A DNA stretch of 64,000 nt, taken from Nocardioides sp. Kera G14. GTDB taxonomy: Bacteria; Actinomycetota; Actinomycetes; Propionibacteriales; Nocardioidaceae. Of the stretch, positions 52,204-60,939 are shown piece by piece; the stretch's first letter is position 1; every line of letters starts with the position of its first letter. The position numbers and the translations under genes were made by a program. The notes beneath the pieces were generated by a model. It saw only the letters and a program-made list of their open reading frames with translations, was not told where the DNA came from and did no database searches. The stretch covers positions 2,790,001-2,854,000 of the forward strand of contig NZ_CP085839.1 of NCBI RefSeq assembly GCF_020715565.1. The letters run 5' to 3'.

Positions 52204-54018
52204 GTGCCCGACCTGTTGCCGCGTCTCCCGGCCACGCCCTACGTCACCCCGCCTGCGACGTCCTCCTGGCCGGACGAGCTGACCCGGATGTCGCTCAAGG
52301 TCTTCGTCGACGGGCTGATCGAGTTCGCCGGCTTCGGGATGGCCGTCGTCTCGGTGCTGCGCGAGGACGGCGCCCTGCACGCGGCCGCCGTCGGCGGTGC
52401 GACTCCCGAGGAGGAGGGCGAGATCCGGACGCTGCGGACGCCCTTCACCACCGTGCTGGACGCGCTCCGCGGCGGCGAGCAGTGGGGCCGCTTCACGTTC
52501 GTCTCGGGCGCGGAGACCGAGGGAGGTGAGGACTGGGGGTGGATCCCTCCGATCGACGCCAGCCCGGACCCCGAAGCCTGGCACCCGCTCGACGTCCTGC
52601 TCGCCCTTCTGTACGACGACGCCGGCACACCGATCGGCACCCTCAGCCTCGACCTTCCGCTCGACGGGCGGCGTCCGGGGCAGGCGACGCGGGACCTGCT
52701 CAACCGCTATGCGGAGCAGGCGAGCCGGGCGATCGTGGCGGCCATCGAGCGCCGCCGGCACACCGAGCAGGCGCGTCTCGCGCAGGCCGCGCGGGTGCTG
52801 GTCAACGAGGCGACCGTCAGCGCTCCGCTCGAGGACGACTTCGAGTCGCTGTCGGGGCGACTGATGCGCCTCTTCGACCTCACCGCCGTGTGGATCACCA
52901 TCCACGACCGTGACGGCGGTCCGGTGACGTTCCTGAACCACGGGCGGATCGCCCCGATCCCCCACCAGTTGGTCGCGCAGCGCTCCGAGGAGACCGGGCG
53001 GATGCTGTGGGAGCTCCAGCAGACACTGGTCGTCTCCGCGGAGCAGCGGGCCGGCGACGTACCGGCGGAGGTGTGGGAGCGGATCCAGGGCTATCTCGAC
53101 GCGATGGGCGCCGGGTCGTTCATGGCGGCGCCGATCGGGGTCGGGGACGAGTCGCTCGGGCAGATCACGCTGATCCGGGACAGTCGCACGCAGCTGTGGT
53201 CGGAGGTCGAGCAGGTCGCGCTGCAGGAGATCTGTCGCGATCTCGGCCGGGTGCTGATCAACGCCCACCTCGCGCAGGAGCAGCAGATGCTCGCCCGGGA
53301 GCTCGGTGAGCTCGACATGCTCCGCTCGACACTGGTCCGGACGGTCGCGCACGAGCTGAAGAACCCGCTGACGATCATCGGCGGTAACCTCGAGCTGCTC
53401 GAGATGGGCGGGCTCGAGCCCCCCGAGGCCGACTCCGCGGTGACGCGGATGCAGGCGGCGAGCCAGCGGATGGCCCGGATCGTCGATGACCTGACCACCC
53501 TCACCCAGGCCTCCGGTGAGCACGCCCTCTCCCGGCCGAACGACCTCGGCCTGATGGTGCGCGAGGCGTGCTACCTCGTGAACCCGCGCGGGCAGGGCCT
53601 GCGGCTGCGCGTCAGGACGCCCTCCGCGCCGGTGCTGGTGGCCGGGGACACCGGCTCGCTCGACCGGCTGGTGGTCAACCTGATCAGCAACGCGGTGAAG
53701 TACACCGACACCGGTGGTCTGGTCGAGGTCACGCTGCGGACCGAGGCCGACTCGGCCGAGTTCACCGTGCGCGACACCGGGATCGGCATCCCGGCCGAGG
53801 ACCAGAGGCGGCTCTTCCACGAGTTCTTCCGCGGGACCAACGCGCGTGATCGCCCCGGCACCGGTCTCGGGCTGACGATCGCGGCACGCATCGTCCGCCG
53901 GATCGGCGGCACGATCGAGGTCGAGTCGGAGGTCGGCGTCGGCAGCACCTTCCGGGTCGGGCTGCCGCTGTACACGCATCCCGATGACACCCACCCCGAC
54001 GGGCAGCTCGATGGTTGA
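52204..54018 (+). CDS. Soluble histidine kinase with two GAF-like domains (partner 1, intact H-box)
   Basis: This 604-aa protein has two GAF-like sensory regions (about 30-190 and 215-360), then a dimerisation/phosphoacceptor helix with H383 in VAHELKNPL. An ATPase domain follows with N box (NLISNAVKYT), G1 (DTGIGIPAED) and G2 (GTGLGLTIA). No transmembrane segment is visible, so it senses an internal signal. No response regulator is adjacent. A GTG at 52204 has AAGG upstream. It is divergent from purF. The downstream gene overlaps it by 8 nt. Confidence 0.88.
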   Translation: MPDLLPRLPATPYVTPPATSSWPDELTRMSLKVFVDGLIEFAGFGMAVVSVLREDGALHAAAVGGATPEEEGEIRTLRTPFTTVLDALRGGEQWGRFTFVSGAETEGGEDWGWIPPIDASPDPEAWHPLDVLLALLYDDAGTPIGTLSLDLPLDGRRPGQATRDLLNRYAEQASRAIVAAIERRRHTEQARLAQAARVLVNEATVSAPLEDDFESLSGRLMRLFDLTAVWITIHDRDGGPVTFLNHGRIAPIPHQLVAQRSEETGRMLWELQQTLVVSAEQRAGDVPAEVWERIQGYLDAMGAGSFMAAPIGVGDESLGQITLIRDSRTQLWSEVEQVALQEICRDLGRVLINAHLAQEQQMLARELGELDMLRSTLVRTVAHELKNPLTIIGGNLELLEMGGLEPPEADSAVTRMQAASQRMARIVDDLTTLTQASGEHALSRPNDLGLMVREACYLVNPRGQGLRLRVRTPSAPVLVAGDTGSLDRLVVNLISNAVKYTDTGGLVEVTLRTEADSAEFTVRDTGIGIPAEDQRRLFHEFFRGTNARDRPGTGLGLTIAARIVRRIGGTIEVESEVGVGSTFRVGLPLYTHPDDTHPDGQLDG

Positions 54019-55564
54019 CCGGCATCCGCTGCTGAAGGTCCACACCGGACTGCTGCCGTTCCTCCAGTTCACCGCGGATGCGGTGGCGGAACTGCTCGGT
54101 TTCCAGCAGTGCGTCATCAGCCTGCGCGACGGCGACCGCATGGTCGTGATGGCCACGGCGGGTGATCCGCCCGACGACGGGCTCGGGCTTCGCCCGCTCG
54201 AGCTCCCGCTGTGGGACGAGTCGCACGAGACGGTCGGCATGCTCACCGCCGTGATGCCTGCCGGAACGCCGACCCCCGCCCAGGTCGACCTGGTCCGCCG
54301 ATACGCCGCCCAGGCCGGGACGGCCATCCGCGTCTCGTTGGGCCTACGGGACGACCTGCGGCAGATCCGGGTGTCGGACAACAGCCGCGCCGCCGTACGG
54401 GCCCTCGCCAACGCTGACGACCTGGATGCGGAGTGGCCGCGGGTGCTGAGCCAGGTCGCGGAGGCCTACGAGGCGGACGAGGTCTTCGTGCACAGCGTGA
54501 GGGCGGACGGCGGGTGGCGGATCGCCACGACCCATGCCGCGGCGATCGACGTGCCGGCGGCCCTCGACCACCTGACGGCCCGCGGGCGAGCTGCCTGGGC
54601 GCGCGGGGAGGTGCAGGTCATCAGCCCGGCGACCGTAGCCGCAGCGGGCTTCGGCGGCGACGTCGAGGCGCTGATCCTGAGCTGGTTCGAACGGGGCGGG
54701 GTGGGCTCGGTCCTGCTCGTCCCCATCGGCGCCGGTGAGGAGCTCCTCGGCACTCTCGTGATCAGCCGACGCGCGGGCGCCCACGAGTGGAGCGAGACCG
54801 AGCTGCAGGGGGCGACCGCCCTGGGGGCCGACCTCGGCCTCGTCATCCTCACCCGGCGGACACTCGATCAGCAGGCGAAGTTCGTCGCCGAACTACAGGC
54901 GATCGACGCCTATCAGGACCAGCTGGTGAGCACGGTGACGACGATGCTCCGCGCACCGCTCGGCCGGATCCAGAGCCAGCTCGAGACGCTCCCGGTCACG
55001 CCGGATGCCGACGAGGTCTCCGGCATCGACCAGGACGTGCAGGAGATGAACCAGCTCGTCGACGATCTGCTCTTCTTCTCCCGCGTCACCGACCCTCGGC
55101 GTTCGCGCGAGGTCGAGACGGTCAACCTCACCTCCGTCGCGCGGCGGGCCGTCGACCTGATCGCCCCGATGGCCGAGCGCGACGGGCTCGCCCTGACCGT
55201 GCGCGTGCACGGCGTCGATCCCCTGGTGAGCGGCGACGAGTCCGAGTTGACCCGGATGCTGCTCAACGTCGTCTCCAACGCCGTGCGCTTCACTCCTGCC
55301 GGTTCGGCGGCCGTCACCGTCGCCCGCGGTGCGGCGGAGGCCGAGATCACGATCCGCGACACCGGCATCGGGATTCCGGTCGAGGACCAGTCGCGTGTCT
55401 TCGACGAGTTCCACCGAGGCGGCAACGCCCTGGGCCTGCCTGGCTCCGGGCTCGGCCTGCCGATCGCCTCGCGCATCGCCGCGCGTCACGGCGGCCGGGT
55501 GATGCTCGCCTCCGAGCTCGGCGTGGGCACCACCGTGCGGATCAACCTGCCGCTCGCGCCCTGA
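54011..55564 (+). CDS. Soluble histidine-kinase-like protein with degenerate H-box (partner 2)
   Basis: This 517-aa protein resembles partner 1: a GAF-like N-terminal region, a second GAF-like region (about 125-275), a helical linker and a complete ATPase domain (NVVSNAVRFT, DTGIGIPVED, GSGLGLPIA). The expected phosphoacceptor motif HELxxPL reads TMLRAPL, with Thr311 where His should be. It cannot autophosphorylate in the usual way. It overlaps partner 1 by 8 nt, so equimolar synthesis and heterodimerisation are plausible. Confidence 0.85.
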   Translation: MVDRHPLLKVHTGLLPFLQFTADAVAELLGFQQCVISLRDGDRMVVMATAGDPPDDGLGLRPLELPLWDESHETVGMLTAVMPAGTPTPAQVDLVRRYAAQAGTAIRVSLGLRDDLRQIRVSDNSRAAVRALANADDLDAEWPRVLSQVAEAYEADEVFVHSVRADGGWRIATTHAAAIDVPAALDHLTARGRAAWARGEVQVISPATVAAAGFGGDVEALILSWFERGGVGSVLLVPIGAGEELLGTLVISRRAGAHEWSETELQGATALGADLGLVILTRRTLDQQAKFVAELQAIDAYQDQLVSTVTTMLRAPLGRIQSQLETLPVTPDADEVSGIDQDVQEMNQLVDDLLFFSRVTDPRRSREVETVNLTSVARRAVDLIAPMAERDGLALTVRVHGVDPLVSGDESELTRMLLNVVSNAVRFTPAGSAAVTVARGAAEAEITIRDTGIGIPVEDQSRVFDEFHRGGNALGLPGSGLGLPIASRIAARHGGRVMLASELGVGTTVRINLPLAP

Positions 55565-55566
55565 GC

Positions 55567-55618
55567 CCGCGGGTGAATGGTTCCGGCAGCGATGGCTGCC
55601 GGAACCATTCACCCGCGG
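55567..55618. repeat. Family-B extragenic palindrome, copy 1
   Basis: Perfect 24-bp arms (55567-55590 and 55595-55618, core GGTGAATGGTTCCGG) with a 4-nt GATG loop. It sits between the convergent ends of the second histidine kinase and the SCP-like gene and could serve as a bidirectional terminator. Confidence 0.94.
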
Positions 55619-55620
55619 AC

Positions 55621-55974
55621 TCAGCTCAGGGGCAGGTACGCCGACAGGTCGGTGCGCTCACCGCTGGCCCGCACCGCGGGGCCGGTGTCGGACCAGTCCA
55701 GCTCGCCGGTGGCAACGCGGATCCACGTGATCGCATCGGTCTCGATGACCGCCGGAGGGGTGCCACGCGTGTGCCTGACCCCCTCGATGCACTGGATGGC
55801 GGCGTACGGGGGGACGCGGACCTCGACGCTACGGCCGGGTGCGCGGGACTCGAGGAGGGCGAGGAAGTGCTTGGTCAGCAGCTTGAGATCGGCCCTCTCC
55901 GCAGCGTCGGCGCGGAAGCGGGTGAGGGCCTCCGTGACGGCCCCCGGATCGGCGGGCTTGAGGCGGGCAGGCAC
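55621..55974 (-). CDS. Sterol-carrier-family-like small protein
   Basis: This 117-aa protein (VEVRVPPYAAIQCIEG, RHTRGTPPAVIETDAITWIRVATGE) matches the actinobacterial SCP2-like proteins that lie next to purF, as I recall for M. tuberculosis Rv0807. It starts at a GTG at 55974. The ligand is unknown. Confidence 0.82.
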   Translation of the reverse strand: MPARLKPADPGAVTEALTRFRADAAERADLKLLTKHFLALLESRAPGRSVEVRVPPYAAIQCIEGVRHTRGTPPAVIETDAITWIRVATGELDWSDTGPAVRASGERTDLSAYLPLS

Positions 55975-56013
55975 CCGTCAAGCCTGCCATGTGGCCTGAC
56001 TAGGCTTGTCCGC

Positions 56014-57357
56014 ATGCTGAGCACCGACGAGCTGAAGTCCCGCATCCAGGCCGCTCTGCCGGGAGTCCTCGAGGACCTCAAGGCGCTGGTGCGGATCCAG
56101 TCCGTCTCAGCCGACCCCGAGCGGCTGACCGAGGTCGAGAAGTCGGCCTCAGCCACCCTCGAGCTCTTCCGCGCCGAGGGTGTGGAGGCCCGGATCGTGC
56201 GTGCCTTCGACGGCGCCCCGCCGGCAATCATCGGCTCCAAGCAGGGCCCCGCCGGCGCCCCGACGGTGCTGCTCTACGCCCACCACGACGTCCAGCCGGA
56301 GAACGACCCGGCCGACTGGGACTCCGCCCCCTTCGAGCCGACCGAGCGCGACGGGCGGCTCTACGGCCGCGGTGCCGCCGACGACAAGGCAGGCGTCCTC
56401 ACCCACGTCGCTGCACTGCGGGTCCTGGGTGACGACCTGCCCGTGACCGTGCGGCTCTTCATCGAGGGCGAGGAGGAGGTCGCCTCGGCGACACTCCCCC
56501 AGCTGCTCGCGCAGTACCAGGAGGAGCTGCGCGCCGACGTCATCGTGATCGCCGACTCCGGCAACTGGGACATCGGCGTGCCCGCCCTCACCACCTCGCT
56601 CCGTGGCCTGATCCGCGTCGATGTCTCGGTCTCCACCCTGGACCACGCCGTGCACTCCGGCATGTGGGGCGGTCTCGCGCCCGACGGCCTCATGGCTCTC
56701 GTCCGACTCCTCAATTCGCTGTGGAACGAGGACGGCTCGCCCGCCGTCTCCGGGCTCGTGTCGGGCCCGGCCGCGCCGGTCGACTATCCCGAGGAGCGGC
56801 TGCGGGCGGAGTCCGGTGCGCTGCCCGGCCTGGAGTGGATCGGCACCGGCTCGGCGGTCGAGCGGATGTGGACCCAGCCGGCCATCACGGTCACCGGCCT
56901 CGACGCCCCGAAGGTCGCTGGTGCGTCCAACACGCTCGTCCCCTCCGCACGAGCCCGCGTGACGATCCGGATCGCGCCGGGCGACACGTCGGCCAACGCG
57001 GTGGCTGCGCTCCAGGCCCATCTGGAGAAGCACCTGCCGTGGGGCGCCTCGCTCTCCACCACCGTCGTCGACGCGGGCGAGCCGATCGCGCTGAAGGCCG
57101 AGGGGCCAGCGTACGACGCCGCGCGCTCCGCCTTCACCGAGGCCTGGGACGGCACGGCCCCGATCGACATGGGCGTCGGCGGCTCGATCCCGTTCATCGC
57201 GGAGTTCCTCGAGGCGTTCCCAGAGGCGTCGGTCCTCGTCACCGGCGTCGAGGACCCCGACACCCGTGCCCACGGCCCGAACGAGGGCCTGCACCTCGCG
57301 GAGTTCGAGCGGGTGCTGCTCGCCGAAGCGCTGCTGCTGCGCAACCTCGGCTCCTGA
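56014..57357 (+). CDS. M20 family metallopeptidase (dipeptidase)
   Basis: This 447-aa zinc peptidase has LLYAHHDVQP (first zinc ligand and Asp), GRGAADDKAG, the EGEEEV glutamate pair and the late HGPNEGLHL. A typical dimerisation insert lies between the halves. No signal peptide is seen, so it is probably cytoplasmic. The ATG at 56014 gives the family-typical N-terminus. It is divergent from the SCP-like gene. Confidence 0.94.
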   Translation: MLSTDELKSRIQAALPGVLEDLKALVRIQSVSADPERLTEVEKSASATLELFRAEGVEARIVRAFDGAPPAIIGSKQGPAGAPTVLLYAHHDVQPENDPADWDSAPFEPTERDGRLYGRGAADDKAGVLTHVAALRVLGDDLPVTVRLFIEGEEEVASATLPQLLAQYQEELRADVIVIADSGNWDIGVPALTTSLRGLIRVDVSVSTLDHAVHSGMWGGLAPDGLMALVRLLNSLWNEDGSPAVSGLVSGPAAPVDYPEERLRAESGALPGLEWIGTGSAVERMWTQPAITVTGLDAPKVAGASNTLVPSARARVTIRIAPGDTSANAVAALQAHLEKHLPWGASLSTTVVDAGEPIALKAEGPAYDAARSAFTEAWDGTAPIDMGVGGSIPFIAEFLEAFPEASVLVTGVEDPDTRAHGPNEGLHLAEFERVLLAEALLLRNLGS

Positions 57358-57364
57358 GGACGCT

Positions 57365-57408
57365 GGGGTGAATGATCCGGGCACCCCTGGGTGCGGGATC
57401 CATTCACC
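57365..57408. repeat. Family-B extragenic palindrome, copy 2
   Basis: Imperfect inverted repeat with GGGTGAATGATCCGGGCACC on the left and GGATCCATTCACC on the right. It fills the gap between the convergent M20 peptidase and the ArsR-type gene. The left half closely matches the element inside mshD. Confidence 0.85.
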
Positions 57409-58020
57409 TCACTCCGGCGTGCTGAAGCCCTGGACGCGCGTCGGCTCCGGGACGTCCGCCAGGACATCGGGATAGGGCTGGATGAGCTGGTAGACGGAGT
57501 ACGTCGACCGCTCGGCGTCCGTCTCGCGGGCCCGGCGCCGCCACGCCTCCACGAGGTCGGCGAGCTCGCGGGTCATCGTCATCATCTCCTCGACGGTGAG
57601 CCGGACGGCCTCCTCCGTGATGACCCGCTCGACGTCCTTCTCCTCGGTGTCCGCGTAGGCCGACTCGACCAGCATGTGACCACGGGCACTCGCGCTGCGG
57701 CGGAAGACCTCCACCGCAGCCGCACCGCCAGGCTGGCTGAGCACGTCCTTCGTGCGGAAGCTGATGCCGGACTCGTCGGCCAGGCGCCAGACCCGGTCGC
57801 GCCTGTCGCGCGCCTCCTCAGGGGCCTCCTCGACGAGTCCGTACTTCGCCAGTTGCCGGAGGTGGAAGCTGGCCTGGTTGGCGGGGATGTCGAGGGCCTG
57901 CGCGAGGTCGGCGGCGCGACTCGTCCCGGCTGCACCGAGCTCCGCGAGGATGCGGTTGCGGGTCGGGTGCGCGATCGCGCGGAGGATGCGCGGGTCGTCG
58001 TACGTCGTCACAGGACTCAT
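57409..58020 (-). CDS. ArsR/HTH_20-type transcriptional regulator
   Basis: This 203-aa protein has an N-terminal winged helix (ILRAIAHPTRNRILAELGAAG, then QASFHLRQLAKYGLVEEA). The C-terminal helical domain contains many Glu/Arg residues (AYADTEEKDVERVITEEAVRL). It is divergent from an MFS gene with a two-site operator between them, so it probably represses that transporter. No obvious metal-binding cysteines are present; the effector is unknown. Confidence 0.87.
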   Translation of the reverse strand: MSPVTTYDDPRILRAIAHPTRNRILAELGAAGTSRAADLAQALDIPANQASFHLRQLAKYGLVEEAPEEARDRRDRVWRLADESGISFRTKDVLSQPGGAAAVEVFRRSASARGHMLVESAYADTEEKDVERVITEEAVRLTVEEMMTMTRELADLVEAWRRRARETDAERSTYSVYQLIQPYPDVLADVPEPTRVQGFSTPE

Positions 58021-58043
58021 CCTAAAGGAATCCGCACGCTGTA

Positions 58044-58066
58044 TTGCGCAACATCTCTTGCGCAAC
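58044..58066. promoter_or_regulatory. Tandem TTGCGCAAC operator between the regulator and MFS genes
   Basis: Two copies of TTGCGCAAC (58044-58052 and 58058-58066), each containing the palindrome TTGCGCAA, are spaced 14 bp start to start. They sit between the divergent start codons, close to the MFS start, where a bound repressor would block it. Confidence 0.75.
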
Positions 58067-58080
58067 CTATGGTGCGGGAT

Positions 58081-59316
58081 ATGGCCGGTTTCCGGGAGCT
58101 CGCTCGCAACCACGACTTCAGCGTGCTCTGGATCGGGCAGACGGTCTCCGAGCTCGGGGCGCGGATGAGCAGCTTCGTCTTCCCGATCATCGGTTTCGCG
58201 CTGACCGGCAGCGCCTTCTGGGCGGCGAGCGTGGAGGCGGTCCATCTCCTCGGCATCGTCGGCATGCTGCTGCCCGGTGGTCTCTGGGCCGACCGCCTCG
58301 ATCGCGCACGGCTGATGCGGACCTCCACCCTGCTGGGCTTTGCGGCGTACGCCTCGGTGACCGTCGCAGGAGTCTCGGGTCACCTCACCACGCCGCACCT
58401 GCTCGTCGCCGCACTGGCGGCGGGCGTGGCGACCGGCCTGTTCGAGCCCGCTGAGTCCTCGGCGATCCGATCGCTCGTCAGCGATGAGGAGTTGCCGACG
58501 GCGTACAGCCAGATGCAGGCGCGCGAGCACATCGCCTCCCTGCTCGGCGGTCCGATCGGAGGGGTGCTCTACGGCGTCGCCCGGTGGCTGCCGTTCCTCG
58601 CCGACGCGCTCTCCTACGCCTTCATGTGGGTGCTGCTGCACCGGCTGCGGACTCCCCTGCCGGGCCTCGCCACAGGAACCTCGGGGCCGCTGCAGGACGT
58701 CGCCGAGGGGCTGCGCTTCAGCTGGTCGACGCCGTTCTTCCGCGTCCTCATGGTGTGGGCGCCGCTGATGAACCTGGTCGCCAACGCCGTTGCCCTGCTG
58801 GCGATCCTCCGTCTCGTGCAGGCCGGGACGGCGCCTGCGACCATCGCGCTCGTCGAGGTTGCGGCGGGGGTCGCCGGCATCCTCGGTGCGGTCATCGCGC
58901 CGTGGCTGATCGAGCGGATCCCGACGGGGATGCTCTCCGTCGTGCTCGCGTGGTTCTCGGTGCCGCTGCTCGTGCCGCTGGCCTTCTGGAACTCGCCGAT
59001 CGTCGTCGGGGCCATGCTCGTGCTGGTGCTGCTGGTGAACCCCGCCGGCAATGCCGGGATCGGTGCCTACCGGACCGCGATCACGCCACGCGAGCTGCTC
59101 GGGCGGACGCGGTCGGCGATGCAGTTCGTCTCGATGTCCGCGATGCCGCTCGCGCCCCTGGTTGCCGGTGGGCTGTTGACGCACTTCGGCGGACGGGACT
59201 CGGTGCTGGTGATGGCGCTGCTGCTCGTCGGGGTCGCCCTCATCCCCACCCTGTCGACCTCCGTGAGGTCGGTGCCGCGGCCGGCGGTCTGGCGCGTCGA
59301 AAGGATGGCGGCCTAG
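58081..59316 (+). CDS. MFS transporter
   Basis: This 411-aa protein has twelve hydrophobic segments. It has FSVLWIGQTVSELGARMSSF at the N-terminus, GGLWADRLDRARLM (the loop 2-3 motif) and EPAESSAIRSLVSDEELPTA, typical of MFS efflux pumps of the EntS/MFS_3 type. An ATG at 58069 (MVRDMAG) is also possible. It is likely controlled by the divergent ArsR-type regulator; the substrate is unknown. Confidence 0.9.
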   Translation: MAGFRELARNHDFSVLWIGQTVSELGARMSSFVFPIIGFALTGSAFWAASVEAVHLLGIVGMLLPGGLWADRLDRARLMRTSTLLGFAAYASVTVAGVSGHLTTPHLLVAALAAGVATGLFEPAESSAIRSLVSDEELPTAYSQMQAREHIASLLGGPIGGVLYGVARWLPFLADALSYAFMWVLLHRLRTPLPGLATGTSGPLQDVAEGLRFSWSTPFFRVLMVWAPLMNLVANAVALLAILRLVQAGTAPATIALVEVAAGVAGILGAVIAPWLIERIPTGMLSVVLAWFSVPLLVPLAFWNSPIVVGAMLVLVLLVNPAGNAGIGAYRTAITPRELLGRTRSAMQFVSMSAMPLAPLVAGGLLTHFGGRDSVLVMALLLVGVALIPTLSTSVRSVPRPAVWRVERMAA

Positions 59317-59326
59317 GTTCGGTGGC

Positions 59327-59737
59327 ATGGCCACGAAACTGAACCCGTACCTCTCCTTCACCAACACCGCGCGCGACGCGATGGAGTTCTACAAGTCCAT
59401 CTTCGGCGGCGAGCTCAACGTCTTCACCTTCGGCGACATGGGCGCCGAGGACGAGACCGCGACCCTCGTCATGCACGCCTCGCTCGTCACGCCGAGCGGC
59501 TACACGCTCTTCGCCTCCGACACCCCGCCGGGCATGACGACCACGCCCGGCTCCAACATCACCATCTCGCTCTCCGGCCCACTCGCCGACGAGGCGGAGC
59601 TCCGCGGCTACTGGGACGCACTCGCCGCCGACGGCACCGTGCACATGACGCTGGAGAAGCAGGTCTGGGGTGACATCTTCGGCCAGCTCGTGGACCAGTA
59701 CGGCATCCCGTGGATGGTCAACATCGGCCAGGAGTGA
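59327..59737 (+). CDS. VOC/PhnB-like protein
   Basis: This 136-aa protein has the PhnB-like pattern LNPYLSFTNTARDAMEFYKSIFGGE, then DGTVHMTLEKQVWGDIFGQL and DQYGIPWMVNI. It folds as a vicinal-oxygen-chelate module. Metal ligands typical of glyoxalase I are not all present, so the reaction is unknown. It starts 10 nt after the MFS gene. Confidence 0.88.
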   Translation: MATKLNPYLSFTNTARDAMEFYKSIFGGELNVFTFGDMGAEDETATLVMHASLVTPSGYTLFASDTPPGMTTTPGSNITISLSGPLADEAELRGYWDALAADGTVHMTLEKQVWGDIFGQLVDQYGIPWMVNIGQE

Positions 59738-59759
59738 CCCTCCTCGTCGCCACCCCTCA

Positions 59760-59820
59760 CTTAACTGCTGGTCAACGCTCGCCCGAGGCCCTCTCGAGGG
59801 CTCGTTGACCAGCAGTTAAG
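59760..59820. repeat. Family-C extragenic palindrome, copy 1 (contains the gene C stop codon)
   Basis: Perfect 18-bp arms (59760-59777 and 59803-59820, CTTAACTGCTGGTCAACG and its complement) around a 25-nt centre. The TTA at 59816-59818 is the TAA stop of the adjacent DUF559-like gene. Confidence 0.94.
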
Positions 59821-60664
59821 CCCACGCGAGCGGCCCGAGGCCCAACTTTCGCTCGAACTCCCGGCGCCCGGCTCCTCGGTGAAGGCTTGCGGTCAGGAGA
59901 TGGACCCACGGCCAGGGATCGAGACTCCGACCCAGCACCGCCTCGATCGGCCGCAGGACCTCCTGCGGGGAGTCGAGCAGATCCCTCGAGACATAGGCCC
60001 GCCGCGGACGATCGAGGTCCGCAAGCTGCCGGTCGCGCACCAGGTCCTTCCGCTGTACCTCGGCAGCGCGGTGCTGTGCGCCGTCGTACTCCTGGATCTG
60101 CCCGGTCGCGTCGACCACAAGATCCGCTCGGGCAACGAACCGGCCGAACTCGTCGAGGATCTCGACCTGGGGCGTGACGCTCAGGCCTGCCGAGACATGC
60201 AGCAACCGCAGCCTCGTCTCCCACGGTGACTCCGATCTCGCGTCCGCAAGGGCCAACGCCTCGCGGAAGCGGACCACGCCGCGACGCTTCCGGCGGCCGA
60301 TCCCCTCCAACTCCGCCCTCGTGCACAGCTCGAAGTGGAGGGCAGCGTCGATCAGGATCACCGCGTCGAGCAGACCGAGGTAGCGGCAACAACAGACCAA
60401 CGTCTCCCCGATCGTGACGATCCGGACACCGTCCACATCCACTGAGGCCGGCGCCACAGGATGGCGAATGACCAGGAGTCCGTCGCGAACCGGAGTGGTC
60501 TCATACTGGCGACGGGCCAAGGCAGTCATGACTGGCATGTCGGTCGGCAGGCGGGGCGTCCACAGCCCATGCGCCTGGGCGGCTGACAACCCGGTGAACG
60601 CGGCGCCCTCGGGCAGCACCGGTTGCCAGGCACGCATGACCGCCAACGCCGTGGCCTGCTCCAC
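59816..60664 (-). CDS. AbiEi/DUF559-like nuclease-fold protein (gene C)
   Basis: This 282-aa protein begins with a region like the AbiEi-associated N-terminal module (FTGLSAAQAHGLWTPRLPTD). It ends with a Vsr/DUF559-like domain (VARADLVVDATGQIQEYDGAQH, then RDRQLADLDRPRRAYVSR). Candidate active-site residues are the Asp of ADLVV and Glu/Asp of QEYDG. The GTG at 60664 is my choice because a palindrome lies right upstream; a longer reading would run through it. The palindrome on the other side contains the stop codon. Confidence 0.7.
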   Translation of the reverse strand: MEQATALAVMRAWQPVLPEGAAFTGLSAAQAHGLWTPRLPTDMPVMTALARRQYETTPVRDGLLVIRHPVAPASVDVDGVRIVTIGETLVCCCRYLGLLDAVILIDAALHFELCTRAELEGIGRRKRRGVVRFREALALADARSESPWETRLRLLHVSAGLSVTPQVEILDEFGRFVARADLVVDATGQIQEYDGAQHRAAEVQRKDLVRDRQLADLDRPRRAYVSRDLLDSPQEVLRPIEAVLGRSLDPWPWVHLLTASLHRGAGRREFERKLGLGPLAWA

Positions 60665-60667
60665 TGA

Positions 60668-60728
60668 CTTAACTGCTGGTGAAGACCGTCTCGGGCGCTT
60701 CCCCGAGGCCGATTGACCAGCAGTTAAC
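60668..60728. repeat. Family-C extragenic palindrome, copy 2
   Basis: TTAACTGCTGGTGAA (60669-60683) and TTGACCAGCAGTTAA (60713-60727) are arms with one mismatch. It begins 4 nt upstream of the chosen GTG start of gene C. Confidence 0.92.
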
Positions 60729-60939
60729 GGCTGCGGGTCGACGTACGGCGGCGGCTGGATCCAGACGCCGCGGCTCGGATGGAGGGCTGTTGGATGCACG
60801 ACGGGGAGGCTCGCACCGTCGGGGAGTAGTGCGACCAGCCTCCGCGCCGGGTTGTGGAGTGCCGCGCCCTGGCTGTTCGTCGGACACGCACGACGGTCCG
60901 GTTTGGGACTGACGTGACGTGTCTGGCACGACCGCTCGC
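60729..60939. other. 211-bp stretch between two family-C palindromes
   Basis: No credible gene, RNA or terminator beyond the flanking palindromes is visible. Any promoter for gene C should lie here. Confidence 0.5.

Noticed and set aside
60665..60799. N-terminal extension of the DUF559-like gene C to 60799
   Set aside because: The extension reads through a family-C palindrome into low-complexity sequence; the GTG at 60664 fits the domain start.
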